Part shown: one piece after another, positions 54,506 through 63,926 of the stretch
Position numbering within the stretch: the stretch's first letter is position 1
Layout: every line of letters begins with the position of its first letter
From: Acetobacter peroxydans
Lineage (GTDB): Bacteria > Pseudomonadota > Alphaproteobacteria > Acetobacterales > Acetobacteraceae
Direction of reading: 5' to 3'
DNA length: 64,000 nucleotides
Assembly: GCF_006539345.1 (NCBI RefSeq)
Contig: NZ_BJMV01000001.1
Location: forward strand, 1-64,000
Notes under the pieces: model-generated
The model's input: only the letters and a program-made list of their open reading frames with translations
What the model was told of the DNA's origin: nothing
Database searches by the model: none
Position numbers and translations under genes: made by a program

Positions 54506-57349
54506 TCAGAATGGCTTGAGCAGGCGGTCGAGATACTCCAGTTCCTGCGGCGGACGCGTCCTGTCGGAATCGCGGCGGCGCAGTTCCTGCTCGATTTCGC
54601 GCGCGCGCTGGCGCGTTACGGTGTCGGGCACATGGGTGCTGCCGTCATCGGGTGCCTGATCCTGCCCTTCGCCCAGTTTGCGGCCCAGCGGGTCGCGCTG
54701 GTCGTTGGCGTTGTCCTGATCATCCGAGTCATCGTCGGTATCCGTGGGAGTGCCTTCCCCATTGTCTCCACGGGCGCTCGCGCCTTTCTGGCCGGGGCTT
54801 CCGTCCTCGGACTGGCCACCGAAGGATGGCAGGAAGCTGGGCGCGCTGTTGTTGCGGCTTCCCTTCATGGCCTCCTGCATCTGCTGGCGGCCTTGCCGCA
54901 GGGCGTCGAGAGCTTTCTGCTCCGCGCTGGCGGCTTCGGCGTCGTTGCCGTCGGCCAGCGCCTTGCGTGCGGCGCGCATCTGCTTGCGGGCCTCGCCCAG
55001 CGCAGCCGGGCTCTTGCTGGTCAGATCGTGGACTTCGTTCTGCAACTCCTCCACCGCGCGTTCCAGAGCGTGTTGCGTGCCACGTTCCGTGCGGCGGGCA
55101 GCAGCCTGTGCTTCGGCCAGGGCCGGGTCTGGCGGCGTGGAGGCGGAGGGCTCATGGCCCGCGGGTGCCGCGGGGAAGGGGCGGCTACCATCCGTGCCGG
55201 GCGGGGCCGGCAGGCCCAGCCGACGCAGCAGTTCAGAGGTTGGCATGTGGGCGAGGTCGAGCGGTGCACCGTCTTCCTGCGCATCCTCATCGGTCTGGTC
55301 TTCCTGCGGGGGCGATGCCGCGGATTGAGCTTTCTCAAGCCGTGCCTGTGCATGATCCAGCAGGGAAAGCTGGCGTTTGGTTACGTCCTTGAGCGCGGCC
55401 ATCTGTTCGTGTGCCTGCTGGCGCGCCACCATCTGGCGGGCCATGGCGGCCAGATCCTGCGGCGTGGCATTACGCATGTGCTCGGCGGCGTCTTCCATAT
55501 CCTGTAGGCGCTTCATGGCATCTTCGGCATGGCCGTTGGCGGCGTCTGACTGTAACTGCTGCATCAGGCGCGAAAACGCCTTGTTGCCCGCGTCTGTCAG
55601 GCCGGGCAGGTCGGGTATGGCGGTATTGTTACGCAGGGCGTTGTCAGCCAGCGCCTGCATTTTGCGGCTGATGGCTTCGGAGAGGGTTTTCAGCCGCTCT
55701 TCCAGTTCGGCCTGCTCCGCTTCATTGCGTGTGCCGTCCTGATGGGGGGCGTGCAGCCGTTCGAGCTGCTGGGCGACCGCGGCCTGTGCTGCACGCACGT
55801 CAAGCGAGGCCTGTGCGCTGGCCGTATCGCCCGTGCGGCGGTCTTCTATGTCTAGTGCCAGATCCCACAACAGGTTGGTGGCACCGTCACGCGCCGTGCG
55901 TGGGTCTTGATGCGGATTGTCCAGCAGGCCGACGATGGCAGCAAGGTTCAGCGAAAGGGTCGTGGTGTCCTGTATGGGGCCGGGCGCTCCGGCCAGTGCG
56001 TCAAGGTCGGTGGCGGCATCGGCTGCTGTTTCCTGCCCCAGGGCAAGGCGTCTGCGCACATCAAGCACCGCGCGTGCGAGGGGGGAGCGGAAGGTACGCG
56101 CCCCGAGCTTAAAGCTAATGGTCGGGCTTTCGCCGGTCTGGTTGCTGACAGAGCGGGCGACAAGCTGCCCCGTGACCTCGCTGCCAGCCCAGGGGTCTTC
56201 CGACAGGTCTGGCGTCAGGGCGCCGCGCACGCTGCGCGGGTGGCCGGTCAGGGGAACTGACAGGGTGAGCGTACGGGCGGGATCGGCCCCTCTGGCCGGG
56301 TGGGCCGCGTGCAGGATTATGGTCAGTGCCGACAGGCCATAGGCGTGGCTGGCCTGATAAGGCAGACGGGTGCGCCATCCACCTGCGACAGCACCCGGCG
56401 ATTCTCCCCATTCCACCTTGGGTGTTGCGTCGGGCAGGACGTTCAGCGGCCACTGGGCCAGTGTCCGCCCGCGCCCGCTCAGGCGGATGAGGCCGCCCTG
56501 TTCAATGGTGGCGCTCAGTTTCCAGCTATGACCATCAAGCGCCTGCACGCTCTCGTCTTTCAGCACCGCGCCATGCAGGCTGCGCAGGACAGGCGCAGAC
56601 GCCATGCCGGAAACCACAACACTCAGCCGTGCGGCCTGTGCAATCCGGGGCGGGTTGGCAGGGCTCTGGTTCGTGCCAAGAAAGACCGGGGCGTCTGGTG
56701 TGTAGGCAGGTGGGGTAATCCAGGCTTCGATATGGGGCCGGGGCACATCCGGGTCATCCCGACCTGGAATGAACGCTGCCAGAATGCGCCCAGGAGCGTT
56801 GGCGCCGGCCAGCAGGGTTGCGATGCACAGGCAGGTCAGCAGACCGCCTATAGCGGCGCGGCCAGTGGCGCTTGCGGGCAGCAGGTCGGGCCAGCCCGCG
56901 CGCAGATGCTCAAGGGCGGCCAGACTGCGTGCCTGATGAACCTGCCACAAAGCCTGCGTGTGGTTTTCGTCTGTTGAAAGGGGGGCGGGGTGGTCTTCCA
57001 GTACGGCCAGCGGCTGGTTGGGCAGGCCGGACGCCCGTTCGATCCGTCGATCAATGGCCGAGGCGGGCAGGGTAGGCAGGGCGCGCAGACGTGCACGCAG
57101 AGAGCCTATGCACAGCCCCCCGCCGCATAGGAGGAGCAGCCAGCGGGCAGGATCAGGTAGGTGCTGCGGCAGGCGGCACAACCCCGCCAGCACATAAAGG
57201 CCCAGTGCGGTCAGAACCGGCAGAACCGCCGGTCGAACCCGTTCAATATGAAGGACAAGAGCCGCATGACGGCGCACGGAAGCCAGACGGGCGGAAAGCA
57301 GCCCGGTGTGGGAGGGCCGGGCGGTCAGGCTGTCATGCGTGCCGCCCAT
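54506..57349 (-). CDS. DUF4175 (TIGR02302-like) membrane protein
   Basis: A 947-residue protein. Two N-terminal helix regions (residues about 40-80) and another near 165-190 are followed by a large region with Ig-like beta segments (HIEAWITPPAYTPDAPVFLG) and a long, charged, Gln/Ala-rich helical C-terminus. The last 250 residues are dominated by E, Q, R, A and D, likely coiled coil or disordered. TIGR02302-type proteins are conserved in alphaproteobacteria next to lysA, but the function is unknown. It begins 2 bp after the lysA stop, so it is in the argH-lptM-lysA operon. Confidence 0.87.
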   Translation of the reverse strand: MGGTHDSLTARPSHTGLLSARLASVRRHAALVLHIERVRPAVLPVLTALGLYVLAGLCRLPQHLPDPARWLLLLCGGGLCIGSLRARLRALPTLPASAIDRRIERASGLPNQPLAVLEDHPAPLSTDENHTQALWQVHQARSLAALEHLRAGWPDLLPASATGRAAIGGLLTCLCIATLLAGANAPGRILAAFIPGRDDPDVPRPHIEAWITPPAYTPDAPVFLGTNQSPANPPRIAQAARLSVVVSGMASAPVLRSLHGAVLKDESVQALDGHSWKLSATIEQGGLIRLSGRGRTLAQWPLNVLPDATPKVEWGESPGAVAGGWRTRLPYQASHAYGLSALTIILHAAHPARGADPARTLTLSVPLTGHPRSVRGALTPDLSEDPWAGSEVTGQLVARSVSNQTGESPTISFKLGARTFRSPLARAVLDVRRRLALGQETAADAATDLDALAGAPGPIQDTTTLSLNLAAIVGLLDNPHQDPRTARDGATNLLWDLALDIEDRRTGDTASAQASLDVRAAQAAVAQQLERLHAPHQDGTRNEAEQAELEERLKTLSEAISRKMQALADNALRNNTAIPDLPGLTDAGNKAFSRLMQQLQSDAANGHAEDAMKRLQDMEDAAEHMRNATPQDLAAMARQMVARQQAHEQMAALKDVTKRQLSLLDHAQARLEKAQSAASPPQEDQTDEDAQEDGAPLDLAHMPTSELLRRLGLPAPPGTDGSRPFPAAPAGHEPSASTPPDPALAEAQAAARRTERGTQHALERAVEELQNEVHDLTSKSPAALGEARKQMRAARKALADGNDAEAASAEQKALDALRQGRQQMQEAMKGSRNNSAPSFLPSFGGQSEDGSPGQKGASARGDNGEGTPTDTDDDSDDQDNANDQRDPLGRKLGEGQDQAPDDGSTHVPDTVTRQRAREIEQELRRRDSDRTRPPQELEYLDRLLKPF

Positions 57350-57351
57350 AC

Positions 57352-58695
57352 CTACATGGTTCCGCCCGTAAAGGCCGGCACGGTTTCATCCTGCCACAGT
57401 TCTTCCATGGCTTGCCTGCGGCGTATCACCGTCCATTCTCCATCTTCAACCAGAACTTCGGCCGCCAGCGGGCGGCTGTTATAGGTCGAACTCATCACCG
57501 CCCCGTACGCTCCGGCGTCCAGAATGGCGATACGCGCGCCCCGTGGCAATGGGGGCAGATCACGATCCCGCGCAAAGGAGTCTCCACTTTCACAGACCGG
57601 CCCTACCACATGCGTGGGAGCGCAGGGCTGGCCAGGACTATGCGGCGCAAGCGGCACGATACCATGCCAGGCATCATACATGCTGGGGCGCAGCAGGTCG
57701 TTCATGGCGGCATCCGTCACCACGAAGGGCGTCTGCATACCGTATTCCTTGCGCAGGATTACAGTGCTGAGCAGCACTCCCGAGGGGCCAGCCAGCCAGC
57801 GGCCCGGCTCGATCGCCAGTTTCACGCCCAGATCACCCAGCTCGGCGCGGATGGAGGCGGCAAGGGCTTCGGGCTGGCCTTCGGCTTCGGCCCGGTAGGC
57901 AATGCCCAGCCCACCGCCGCAATCGACATGGCTGACAGTCTGGCCCGATGCCCGCACGCTCCGCACCAGTTCCGCAACGCGGGCATAGGCCGCACGGTAA
58001 GGCCCGGTGGACAGGATCTGGCTGCCGATATGGGTGGCAAAGCCCCGCGCCTCGATCCCAGGCAGGCTGGCTGCGCGGGCATACAGGGCGGCGGCATCGT
58101 CGAAAGGAATGCCGAACTTGTTTGCCGCCAGCCCGGTCGTGATTTTTGCGTGCGTTTTTGCGTCCACATCGGGGTTGACGCGCAGGGTCACGCGGGCCGT
58201 GCGGCCAAGCCGGCTGGCAATCGCGCTGATGATGTCGAGCTCTTCGGCACTTTCCACATTGATCTGGCCGATATCCAGCCCAATGGCCTGTTCAAGCTCG
58301 GCATCGGTCTTGCCCACGCCTGAAAACACCACGCGCCCGGCCGGTATGCCTGCTTTTTGCGTGCGGGCCAATTCCCCCCCGCTGACGATATCGGCCCCGT
58401 GGCCTTCGCGTCCGACGAGAGAGAGGACGGCCAGATGATCATTGGCCTTCACGGCGTAATGCAGCGAGACATCAAGCCCTGCTTCGCGCATGGCCTGATC
58501 CATGCGGCGCAGGCGGCGCTTGAAGGTGCCAGCGCCCATGACCCAGCAGGGCGTGCCGACAGCATCGGCGATGGCGTTCAGGGCCACGCCTTCAAACGTC
58601 AGCCCGCTGGTGGGCGTCATGCTGAGCTGGGGGTGGGTGCGGAGTAGTTCCGGCAGGGTGGGGTCTGTGCCGACGGGGGCGGAAAGGTCAGCCAT
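57352..58695 (-). CDS. lysA: diaminopimelate decarboxylase
   Basis: PLP enzyme converting meso-diaminopimelate to lysine. The 447-residue product has the PLP Lys in LHYAVKANDHLAVL, HIGSQI, the GGGLGIAY loop, EPGRWLAG and the CESGDSFARDRDLPPL segment with the substrate-binding Cys of the CESGD motif. GAYGAVMSSTYNSRP near the end contributes the partner-subunit Tyr. Located between lptM and DUF4175. Confidence 0.96.
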   Translation of the reverse strand: MADLSAPVGTDPTLPELLRTHPQLSMTPTSGLTFEGVALNAIADAVGTPCWVMGAGTFKRRLRRMDQAMREAGLDVSLHYAVKANDHLAVLSLVGREGHGADIVSGGELARTQKAGIPAGRVVFSGVGKTDAELEQAIGLDIGQINVESAEELDIISAIASRLGRTARVTLRVNPDVDAKTHAKITTGLAANKFGIPFDDAAALYARAASLPGIEARGFATHIGSQILSTGPYRAAYARVAELVRSVRASGQTVSHVDCGGGLGIAYRAEAEGQPEALAASIRAELGDLGVKLAIEPGRWLAGPSGVLLSTVILRKEYGMQTPFVVTDAAMNDLLRPSMYDAWHGIVPLAPHSPGQPCAPTHVVGPVCESGDSFARDRDLPPLPRGARIAILDAGAYGAVMSSTYNSRPLAAEVLVEDGEWTVIRRRQAMEELWQDETVPAFTGGTM

Positions 58696-58759
58696 GAGGC
58701 GGGTGGGGCCTTGGATTGAAAAAGAGGGAAGCAGAGGAAAGCAGCGGCACGCAGCCGCC

Positions 58760-58903
58760 TTATTCAGGCGCGGGGTACACGCGCGGATAGGTAATCTTGT
58801 TCTCCGGGCCGGGCTGGTGCGGTGAGCCTTTTTTGCCGCAGGCGGCCAGGGGCAGGAGCAGGGCCGTGCTCAGGGCAAGGCCGATCAGAAGGCGCAGGTT
58901 CAT
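58760..58903 (-). CDS. lptM: LptM-like small lipoprotein
   Basis: A 47-residue lipoprotein. The signal peptide ends in a lipobox LAAC (Cys 22), then [22 protein letters not shown]. This is the LptM (formerly YifL) pattern C-G-x-K-G. In E. coli LptM binds the LptD/LptE translocon and helps its oxidative maturation. Its ATG overlaps the argH stop (ATGA) and it precedes lysA, the arrangement I know from other alphaproteobacteria. Identification rests on the lipobox, the CGxKG motif and synteny. Confidence 0.85.
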   Translation of the reverse strand: MNLRLLIGLALSTALLLPLAACGKKGSPHQPGPENKITYPRVYPAPE

Positions 58904-60351
58904 GAGTGCGTGTCCGGTGTGGCGGTGTTATCCAGAGCAGCCAGCCAGCGCGCGGCCTGCGCGCGCACGTTATCTCCTGCCGTGCCGCCCTCGCTTGTGC
59001 GCGAGGCAATTGACGCATCGACACTCAGAACTGTGTAGATGTCCTCGGTAATGCCGGGCTCCTCGGCCTGCATGTCTGCAAGGCTCAGTTCAGCCAGCCC
59101 CACGCCTTTTTCCTCGGCTTTGGCCACCAGTCGCCCGGTGACATGGTGCGCAGTGCGGAAAGGCACCCGCAGCACCCGCACCAACCAGTCCGCAATGTCG
59201 GTGGCGGTGGAATAGCCCGAGCCCGCCAGAGCGCGCATCTGCGCGGTGTTGGCGGTCATGTCGCGCACCATGCCATCGCACGCGGCAAGCGACAGGGCCG
59301 CTGCATCCGTGGCGGCAAAGACAGGCTCCTTGTCCTCCTGCATGTCTTTGGCATAGGCGAGCGGCAGGCCTTTCATGACCGTCAGCAGCCCGACAAGGCT
59401 GCCGGTAATGCGGCCTGTCTTGGCGCGCACCAGTTCGGCGGCATCAGGGTTGCGCTTCTGCGGCATGATGGAAGAGCCGGTGGTGAAGGCGTCCGACAGA
59501 CGGATGAACGAGAAGGGCGAAGAACACCAGATGACAATCTCTTCCGCGAAGCGGGAGAGGTGCATGGCCATGATGGACAGAGCCGAAAGATATTCCAGCG
59601 CGAAATCCCGGTCGGAAACTGCGTCGAGCGAGTTGGCCGTAGGCCGGTCGAACGCCAGCGCCGAGGCGGTCATGCGCCGGTCGATGGGGAAAGAGGTGCC
59701 CGCCAGCGCGGCTGAACCCAGCGGGCATTCGTTCAGGCGGCGGCGCGTATCGGCCAGACGGCCCCGGTCGCGCGCGAGCATTTCTACATAGGCCATCAGG
59801 TGGTGGCCGAATGTGACCGGCTGGGCGGTTTGCAGATGGGTAAAGCCCGGCATGGGGTCGGCCGCGTGTTCGCTGGCCCGGCGCGCGAGCGCGCGCATGA
59901 GGGAGGCCACCTGCTGATCCAGCCCGTCGATGGCGTCACGTACCCACAGGCGGAAGTCCGTCGCGACCTGATCGTTGCGCGAGCGCGCGGTGTGCAGGCG
60001 CTTGCCCGCCTCACCAATCCGGTCGGACAGGCGAGCCTCGATATTCATGTGAATGTCTTCAAGCGCTTCGGAAAAATCGAACCGCCCGGCTTCGATCTCC
60101 TGCCCGATTTCGTTCAGTCCCGCCCGGATGGCGGCTTCGTCCTCGGGAGAGATGATGCCCACATGAGCCAGCATGGCGGCATGGGCGAGCGAGCCACGGA
60201 TATCCTGCCGCCACAGCGCCTTGTCAAAGCCAATGGAGGTGTTGATGGCCATCATGATCTCCGAAGGGCCACCGGCAAAGCGCCCGCCCCACTGGACATT
60301 GGCGCTCTCGCTCTTTGTTGTTGTACCGCTCTGAGGGCTGTTCAGTGACAT
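58900..60351 (-). CDS. argH: argininosuccinate lyase
   Basis: Cleaves argininosuccinate to arginine and fumarate. The 483-residue product has [46 protein letters not shown] and the fumarase/lyase superfamily signature [12 protein letters not shown]. The frame extends to 60423, but ATG at 60351 gives the family N-terminus. First gene of the argH-lptM-lysA-DUF4175 unit. Confidence 0.97.
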   Translation of the reverse strand: MSLNSPQSGTTTKSESANVQWGGRFAGGPSEIMMAINTSIGFDKALWRQDIRGSLAHAAMLAHVGIISPEDEAAIRAGLNEIGQEIEAGRFDFSEALEDIHMNIEARLSDRIGEAGKRLHTARSRNDQVATDFRLWVRDAIDGLDQQVASLMRALARRASEHAADPMPGFTHLQTAQPVTFGHHLMAYVEMLARDRGRLADTRRRLNECPLGSAALAGTSFPIDRRMTASALAFDRPTANSLDAVSDRDFALEYLSALSIMAMHLSRFAEEIVIWCSSPFSFIRLSDAFTTGSSIMPQKRNPDAAELVRAKTGRITGSLVGLLTVMKGLPLAYAKDMQEDKEPVFAATDAAALSLAACDGMVRDMTANTAQMRALAGSGYSTATDIADWLVRVLRVPFRTAHHVTGRLVAKAEEKGVGLAELSLADMQAEEPGITEDIYTVLSVDASIASRTSEGGTAGDNVRAQAARWLAALDNTATPDTHS

Positions 60352-60661
60352 TCTGGCCAAAATCCGTCTGTAACGCGTGACACAAGCTGCCCCGGACTTA
60401 CAACCGTCCCGGCGCGAATGCAAAGCCTCTTACCCTATCGATGGCGGTCGTGCGGCGCAAATGCCATGGGCGTGGCGCGCGGGGATGGAACACGGGTGAG
60501 GGCATGGCATTTGCCGGTGGCATGCCAGATCGGCGGCCTTTGTTGCGATTTTACGACAGGCGGCGGTGCTGTCATGCGGGCGGTCCCTGTGCTGGGGGCT
60601 GTGCCGGGCGGGGTTTCTCTGCTTAAACAGTCAGGTGACAAACCGAATGGAGTTCTGAACC
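60352..60661. other. intergenic region between argH and the 104-residue gene
   Basis: About 310 bp with no recognised gene. Short frames exist on both strands but have no family features or ribosome sites. It should contain promoters for the divergent units. Confidence 0.35.
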
Positions 60662-60976
60662 ATGACCGCAGGCGCAACCCTTCACACGCTTGGCGTTATC
60701 GACCCCGGCACGAACGTGCTGCTTGAGGTCATCCGGGCGGTCAGCCCGATCGAGGCCGTGCGTCGCATGGAAGAAAAAATGCGCGGCCCCGATTATGTCG
60801 CCGCCCGGCGCTACGAAGAAGGGAATGAGGACTCGCTCGACGGGAACGATCAGTCTTATCTGGTGTACGGGCTGGATGGCAGCGGTCTGGATGCCGAAGG
60901 GCTGGGCGGCGAGGATGCCGGCACCGTGCGGGCACAGGCTACTCTGGCTGCGGTCGTTGTCGTCACGCAGCGCTGA
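60662..60976 (+). CDS. hypothetical protein, 104 residues
   Basis: Soluble protein of unknown family. Residues 1-55 could fold as mixed alpha/beta (LHTLGVIDPGTNVLLEVIRA, then SPIEAVRRMEEKM). A central acidic stretch (EEGNEDSLDGNDQSYLVYGLDG) is followed by a hydrophobic end LAAVVVVTQR. No signal peptide or metal motif. GGAG lies about 11 bases before the ATG. It is 18 bp upstream of the N-formylglutamate amidohydrolase-like gene and probably cotranscribed. The SPIEAVRRM element is reminiscent of small proteins that bind amino-group modified substrates, but that is not evidence of function. Confidence 0.6.
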   Translation: MTAGATLHTLGVIDPGTNVLLEVIRAVSPIEAVRRMEEKMRGPDYVAARRYEEGNEDSLDGNDQSYLVYGLDGSGLDAEGLGGEDAGTVRAQATLAAVVVVTQR

Positions 60977-60994
60977 GACGAGGCGAGCCTGAGC

Positions 60995-61750
60995 GTGGAA
61001 AGCTTTTGCGTATACGGGCGTGACGAAGGGGGGCCTTTCCTGCTGGTCAGTGACCACGCCGGGCAGGCCATTCCTGACACGCTGGGGGATCTGGGCGTGT
61101 CGGCCGAGGAGCGGGCACGGCATATCGGATGGGATATCGGGATCGACGGTGTGGGGCAGGGGCTGGCCGAGGCCCTGCCTGCCCTGCTGATCGAGCAGGT
61201 GTTCTCCCGGCTGGTGATCGACTGCAACCGTGCGCCGGGGCACCCTACGTCGATTGTGCGCGAGAGTGATGGTACGGCGGTGCCGGGCAACCAGAGCCTG
61301 TGCGCGCAGCAGAGTAGTTGGCGCGAACAGGCTATTCTGCACCCCTATCACGAACGTATCCGCGCGGAGCTTGATGCCCGTCAGGCGCGTGGCCAGGTTA
61401 CTTGCCTGATTGCGTTGCACAGCTTTACCCCTGTCATGCGCGGGTATGTGCGACCGTGGCAGGCAGGTATCCTGCATAACCGTGATTCCCGGCTGGCGCA
61501 TATCATGCTTGACCTTCTGCGGGGCGAAGGCCTGTGCGTGGGGGATAATGAGCCGTATGCCCTGACTGATACATCGGACTATACCGTGCCGGAACATGCC
61601 GAACGGCGTGGCCTGCCGTATATCGAAATTGAAATCCGGCAGGATTTGATCACGTCTGTCGCAGGTCAGGAGGAGTGGGTGGCGCGTCTGGCGCGGCTGC
61701 TGCCTGCCGCATGGCGGATTTTCTGCGAAACTTATGGAGAGCGCTCATGA
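60995..61750 (+). CDS. N-formylglutamate amidohydrolase-like protein
   Basis: A 251-residue protein of the FGase family (pfam05013): LLVSDHAGQAIPDTLG, HIGWDIGIDGVG, VIDCNRAPG, a LIALHSFTPVM zinc-ligand segment and a late YIEIEIRQDLI. The founding enzyme hydrolyses N-formylglutamate in histidine degradation; no hut genes are nearby and many relatives are of unknown substrate. The start is GTG at 60995. Its stop overlaps the aroE start (ATGA). Confidence 0.85.
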   Translation: MESFCVYGRDEGGPFLLVSDHAGQAIPDTLGDLGVSAEERARHIGWDIGIDGVGQGLAEALPALLIEQVFSRLVIDCNRAPGHPTSIVRESDGTAVPGNQSLCAQQSSWREQAILHPYHERIRAELDARQARGQVTCLIALHSFTPVMRGYVRPWQAGILHNRDSRLAHIMLDLLRGEGLCVGDNEPYALTDTSDYTVPEHAERRGLPYIEIEIRQDLITSVAGQEEWVARLARLLPAAWRIFCETYGERS

Positions 61751-62646
61751 CCTCCAGTCCTGATACACAGCCACTGCCGGTGCAGCGCATTACTGGCAAG
61801 GCCCGTCTGGCGGGCGTGCTGGGCTGGCCGGTCGGACATTCGCGCTCGCCGCTTCTGCACAATTACTGGCTGCGTCGGTACGGGGTGGACGGCGCTTATG
61901 TGCCGCTGCCCGCGCGCCCTGAAGCCTTCGAGGTGGCTGTGCGCGGCCTTCAGGCCGCCGGTTTCAGGGGCGCGAACGTGACCGTCCCGCACAAGGAGGC
62001 GGCCTTCCGGCTGGCTGACGTGCTGGACGAATCCGCTAGGGCGACAGGTTCGGTCAACACCCTGATCTTTCAGGACGACGGCATGATCCGTGGCCTGTCC
62101 ACTGATGGCGATGGCTTTGTAGCCAGTTTGCGCGCCGCCGGGGTCGATCTGCCAGCCGTCTCTCATGCCTCCACAGGGCGGCGTGTGCTGTTGCTGGGCG
62201 CGGGCGGGGCCGCGCGCTCGGTCGCTGTTTCTCTGGCGGCGGCGGGTATGGAGGTGTGCATTACCAACAGAACCCGCGCACGGGCCGATGAGCTTGCGGC
62301 AAGCCTGCCGGGCTTGTCCGTCTGCCCGTGGGAGGAATGGGAAGATAGGCTTGGCGACTATGCACTTCTGGTCAACACCACGTCGCTGGGGATGGAAGGC
62401 GGGCCGGAGCCGGGGTTCTGTCCCGCGCTGGAGCGGGCCTCCGCCGGGTTGGTCGTGGCCGATATCGTGTATGTTCCGCGGGTCACACCCCTTATGGCGG
62501 AAGCACAGCGGCGTGGTTTGCGCACTGTGGGGGGGCTCGGCATGTTGCTGCATCAGGCGCGGCTCGGGTTTCACGCGTGGTTTGGGGTCGAACCGCAGGT
62601 GGATGCCCAGACCGAAGCCTATGTGCTGGCGAGTTTCTCCAGCTAG
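61747..62646 (+). CDS. aroE: shikimate dehydrogenase (NADP)
   Basis: Reduces 3-dehydroshikimate to shikimate. The 299-residue product has GWPVGHSRSPLLHNYWL (shikimate-binding Ser pair), NVTVPHKEAAF with catalytic Lys, STDGDGF with the paired Asp, the NADP loop LLGAGGAARSV followed by NRTRARADEL, and GGLGMLLHQA. A longer frame starting at 61675 inside the previous gene is rejected. The order aroE-coaE-dnaQ is typical of alphaproteobacteria. Confidence 0.95.
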   Translation: MTSSPDTQPLPVQRITGKARLAGVLGWPVGHSRSPLLHNYWLRRYGVDGAYVPLPARPEAFEVAVRGLQAAGFRGANVTVPHKEAAFRLADVLDESARATGSVNTLIFQDDGMIRGLSTDGDGFVASLRAAGVDLPAVSHASTGRRVLLLGAGGAARSVAVSLAAAGMEVCITNRTRARADELAASLPGLSVCPWEEWEDRLGDYALLVNTTSLGMEGGPEPGFCPALERASAGLVVADIVYVPRVTPLMAEAQRRGLRTVGGLGMLLHQARLGFHAWFGVEPQVDAQTEAYVLASFSS

Positions 62647-62658
62647 GCGGAGGGCAGC

Positions 62659-63255
62659 GTGGCGCGCATGAAAGTTCTTGGCCTGACCGGCGGCATGGGC
62701 ATGGGCAAGAGCACGGTCGCTGCCCTGCTACGCAAGGCCGGGCTGCCGGTGTTCGATGCCGATGCCGAAGTGCGGCGCCTGCAATCCACGCCGGGGCCGG
62801 TTCTCGATTCCATACAGGCCATGGTGCCTGGCGTGGTTAGGGATGGTGCGCTGGATCGGCACGCTCTGCGACGGGCTGTTATGGCGCATCCCGAACTGCT
62901 GTCCCGGCTTGAAGCGCTTATTCACCCCTATGTCCGGCGGGCACGGGCGCGCTTTCTGGCTTTCTGGCGTGCGCGCGGCGCGCCTTGGGTCGTGCTGGAT
63001 ATTCCGCTGTTGTTCGAGACAGGTATGCAGCGCGTGTGCGATCATGTGCTGGTAGTTTCTGCGCCGCGCTGGGTGCAGGCCCGGCGGGTGGCGGCGCGGC
63101 GCGGGATGACGCAGGCCGAGGCGCGTGCCCTGATGGCGCGGCAGACGCCTGATGCCCTGCGGGTGCGTGGGGCGGATACGGTGCTGCGTACCGGTCGTTC
63201 CATGGAGGAAACACGGCGTCAGGTGCGTCGTTTTATCAGGATGTTGCGCGCATGA
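62659..63255 (+). CDS. coaE: dephospho-CoA kinase
   Basis: Last step of coenzyme A synthesis: phosphorylates the 3' OH of dephospho-CoA. The 198-residue product has the P-loop LTGGMGMGKST, DADAEVRRL, HPYVRRARARF and VLDIPLLFETG. GTG at 62659 is favoured because GGAGG lies 5 bases upstream; ATG at 62668 is an alternative. Its stop overlaps dnaQ by four bases. Confidence 0.95.
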   Translation: MARMKVLGLTGGMGMGKSTVAALLRKAGLPVFDADAEVRRLQSTPGPVLDSIQAMVPGVVRDGALDRHALRRAVMAHPELLSRLEALIHPYVRRARARFLAFWRARGAPWVVLDIPLLFETGMQRVCDHVLVVSAPRWVQARRVAARRGMTQAEARALMARQTPDALRVRGADTVLRTGRSMEETRRQVRRFIRMLRA

Positions 63256-63926
63256 AGCGTTCAGTGCTGTTCGATACGGAAACCACCGGCCTGGACCCGG
63301 CCACCGGAGACCGCGTGATAGAAATCGCGGCGCTGGAGCTGGTGGGTGACCTGCCGACAGGCCGGGCGTTCCATGTGCTGCTCGATCCCGAACGCGACGT
63401 GCCGGAAGAAGCCTCGCGCGTCCATGGTTTTACGATTGACGATCTGCGCGGTAAGCCTCTGTTTGCCGATAAGGCCCTCGAGTTTCTGGAGTTTATCGGA
63501 GAAGATCCACTTATCGCCCATAATGCGCGGTTTGACTTCGGCTTTCTTAACGCGGAGTTGAAGCGGGCCGGACACCCGCCGCTGGATATGGGGCGCATGG
63601 TGGACACGCTGGACATGGCGCGGGCGCGTTTTCCCGGTATGCCCAACAGTCTGGACGCGCTGTGCCGCCGGTTTGGCGTGGATTTGTCAGCCCGAACGAC
63701 CCATAATGCGCTCCTGGACTGCAAGCTGCTGGCGGAAGTCTATGTGGAGCTTATGGGCGGGCGGCAGCATGGGCTTGGTCTGACGGCGAGCGGGTCAGAG
63801 GCCCCTGCCGTGTTGTACGAGGCACCGGTCGGGCGACGGAGCATCCGTATCTGCCCCACCGTGGAAGAACTGGCGCTGCACGCGGCTTTTATTGAGAAAC
63901 TGAAAGACCCTGTCTGGAATAGTTGA
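63252..63926 (+). CDS. dnaQ: DNA polymerase III subunit epsilon
   Basis: Proofreading 3'-5' exonuclease of the replicative polymerase. The 224-residue product shows the DEDDh exonuclease motifs: FDTETTGLDP (ExoI), AHNARFDFGFL (ExoII) and THNALLDCKLLAEVYVEL (ExoIII with His). The C-terminal 40 residues would contact the polymerase alpha subunit. It is coupled to coaE through an ATGA overlap. Confidence 0.96.
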   Translation: MKRSVLFDTETTGLDPATGDRVIEIAALELVGDLPTGRAFHVLLDPERDVPEEASRVHGFTIDDLRGKPLFADKALEFLEFIGEDPLIAHNARFDFGFLNAELKRAGHPPLDMGRMVDTLDMARARFPGMPNSLDALCRRFGVDLSARTTHNALLDCKLLAEVYVELMGGRQHGLGLTASGSEAPAVLYEAPVGRRSIRICPTVEELALHAAFIEKLKDPVWNS

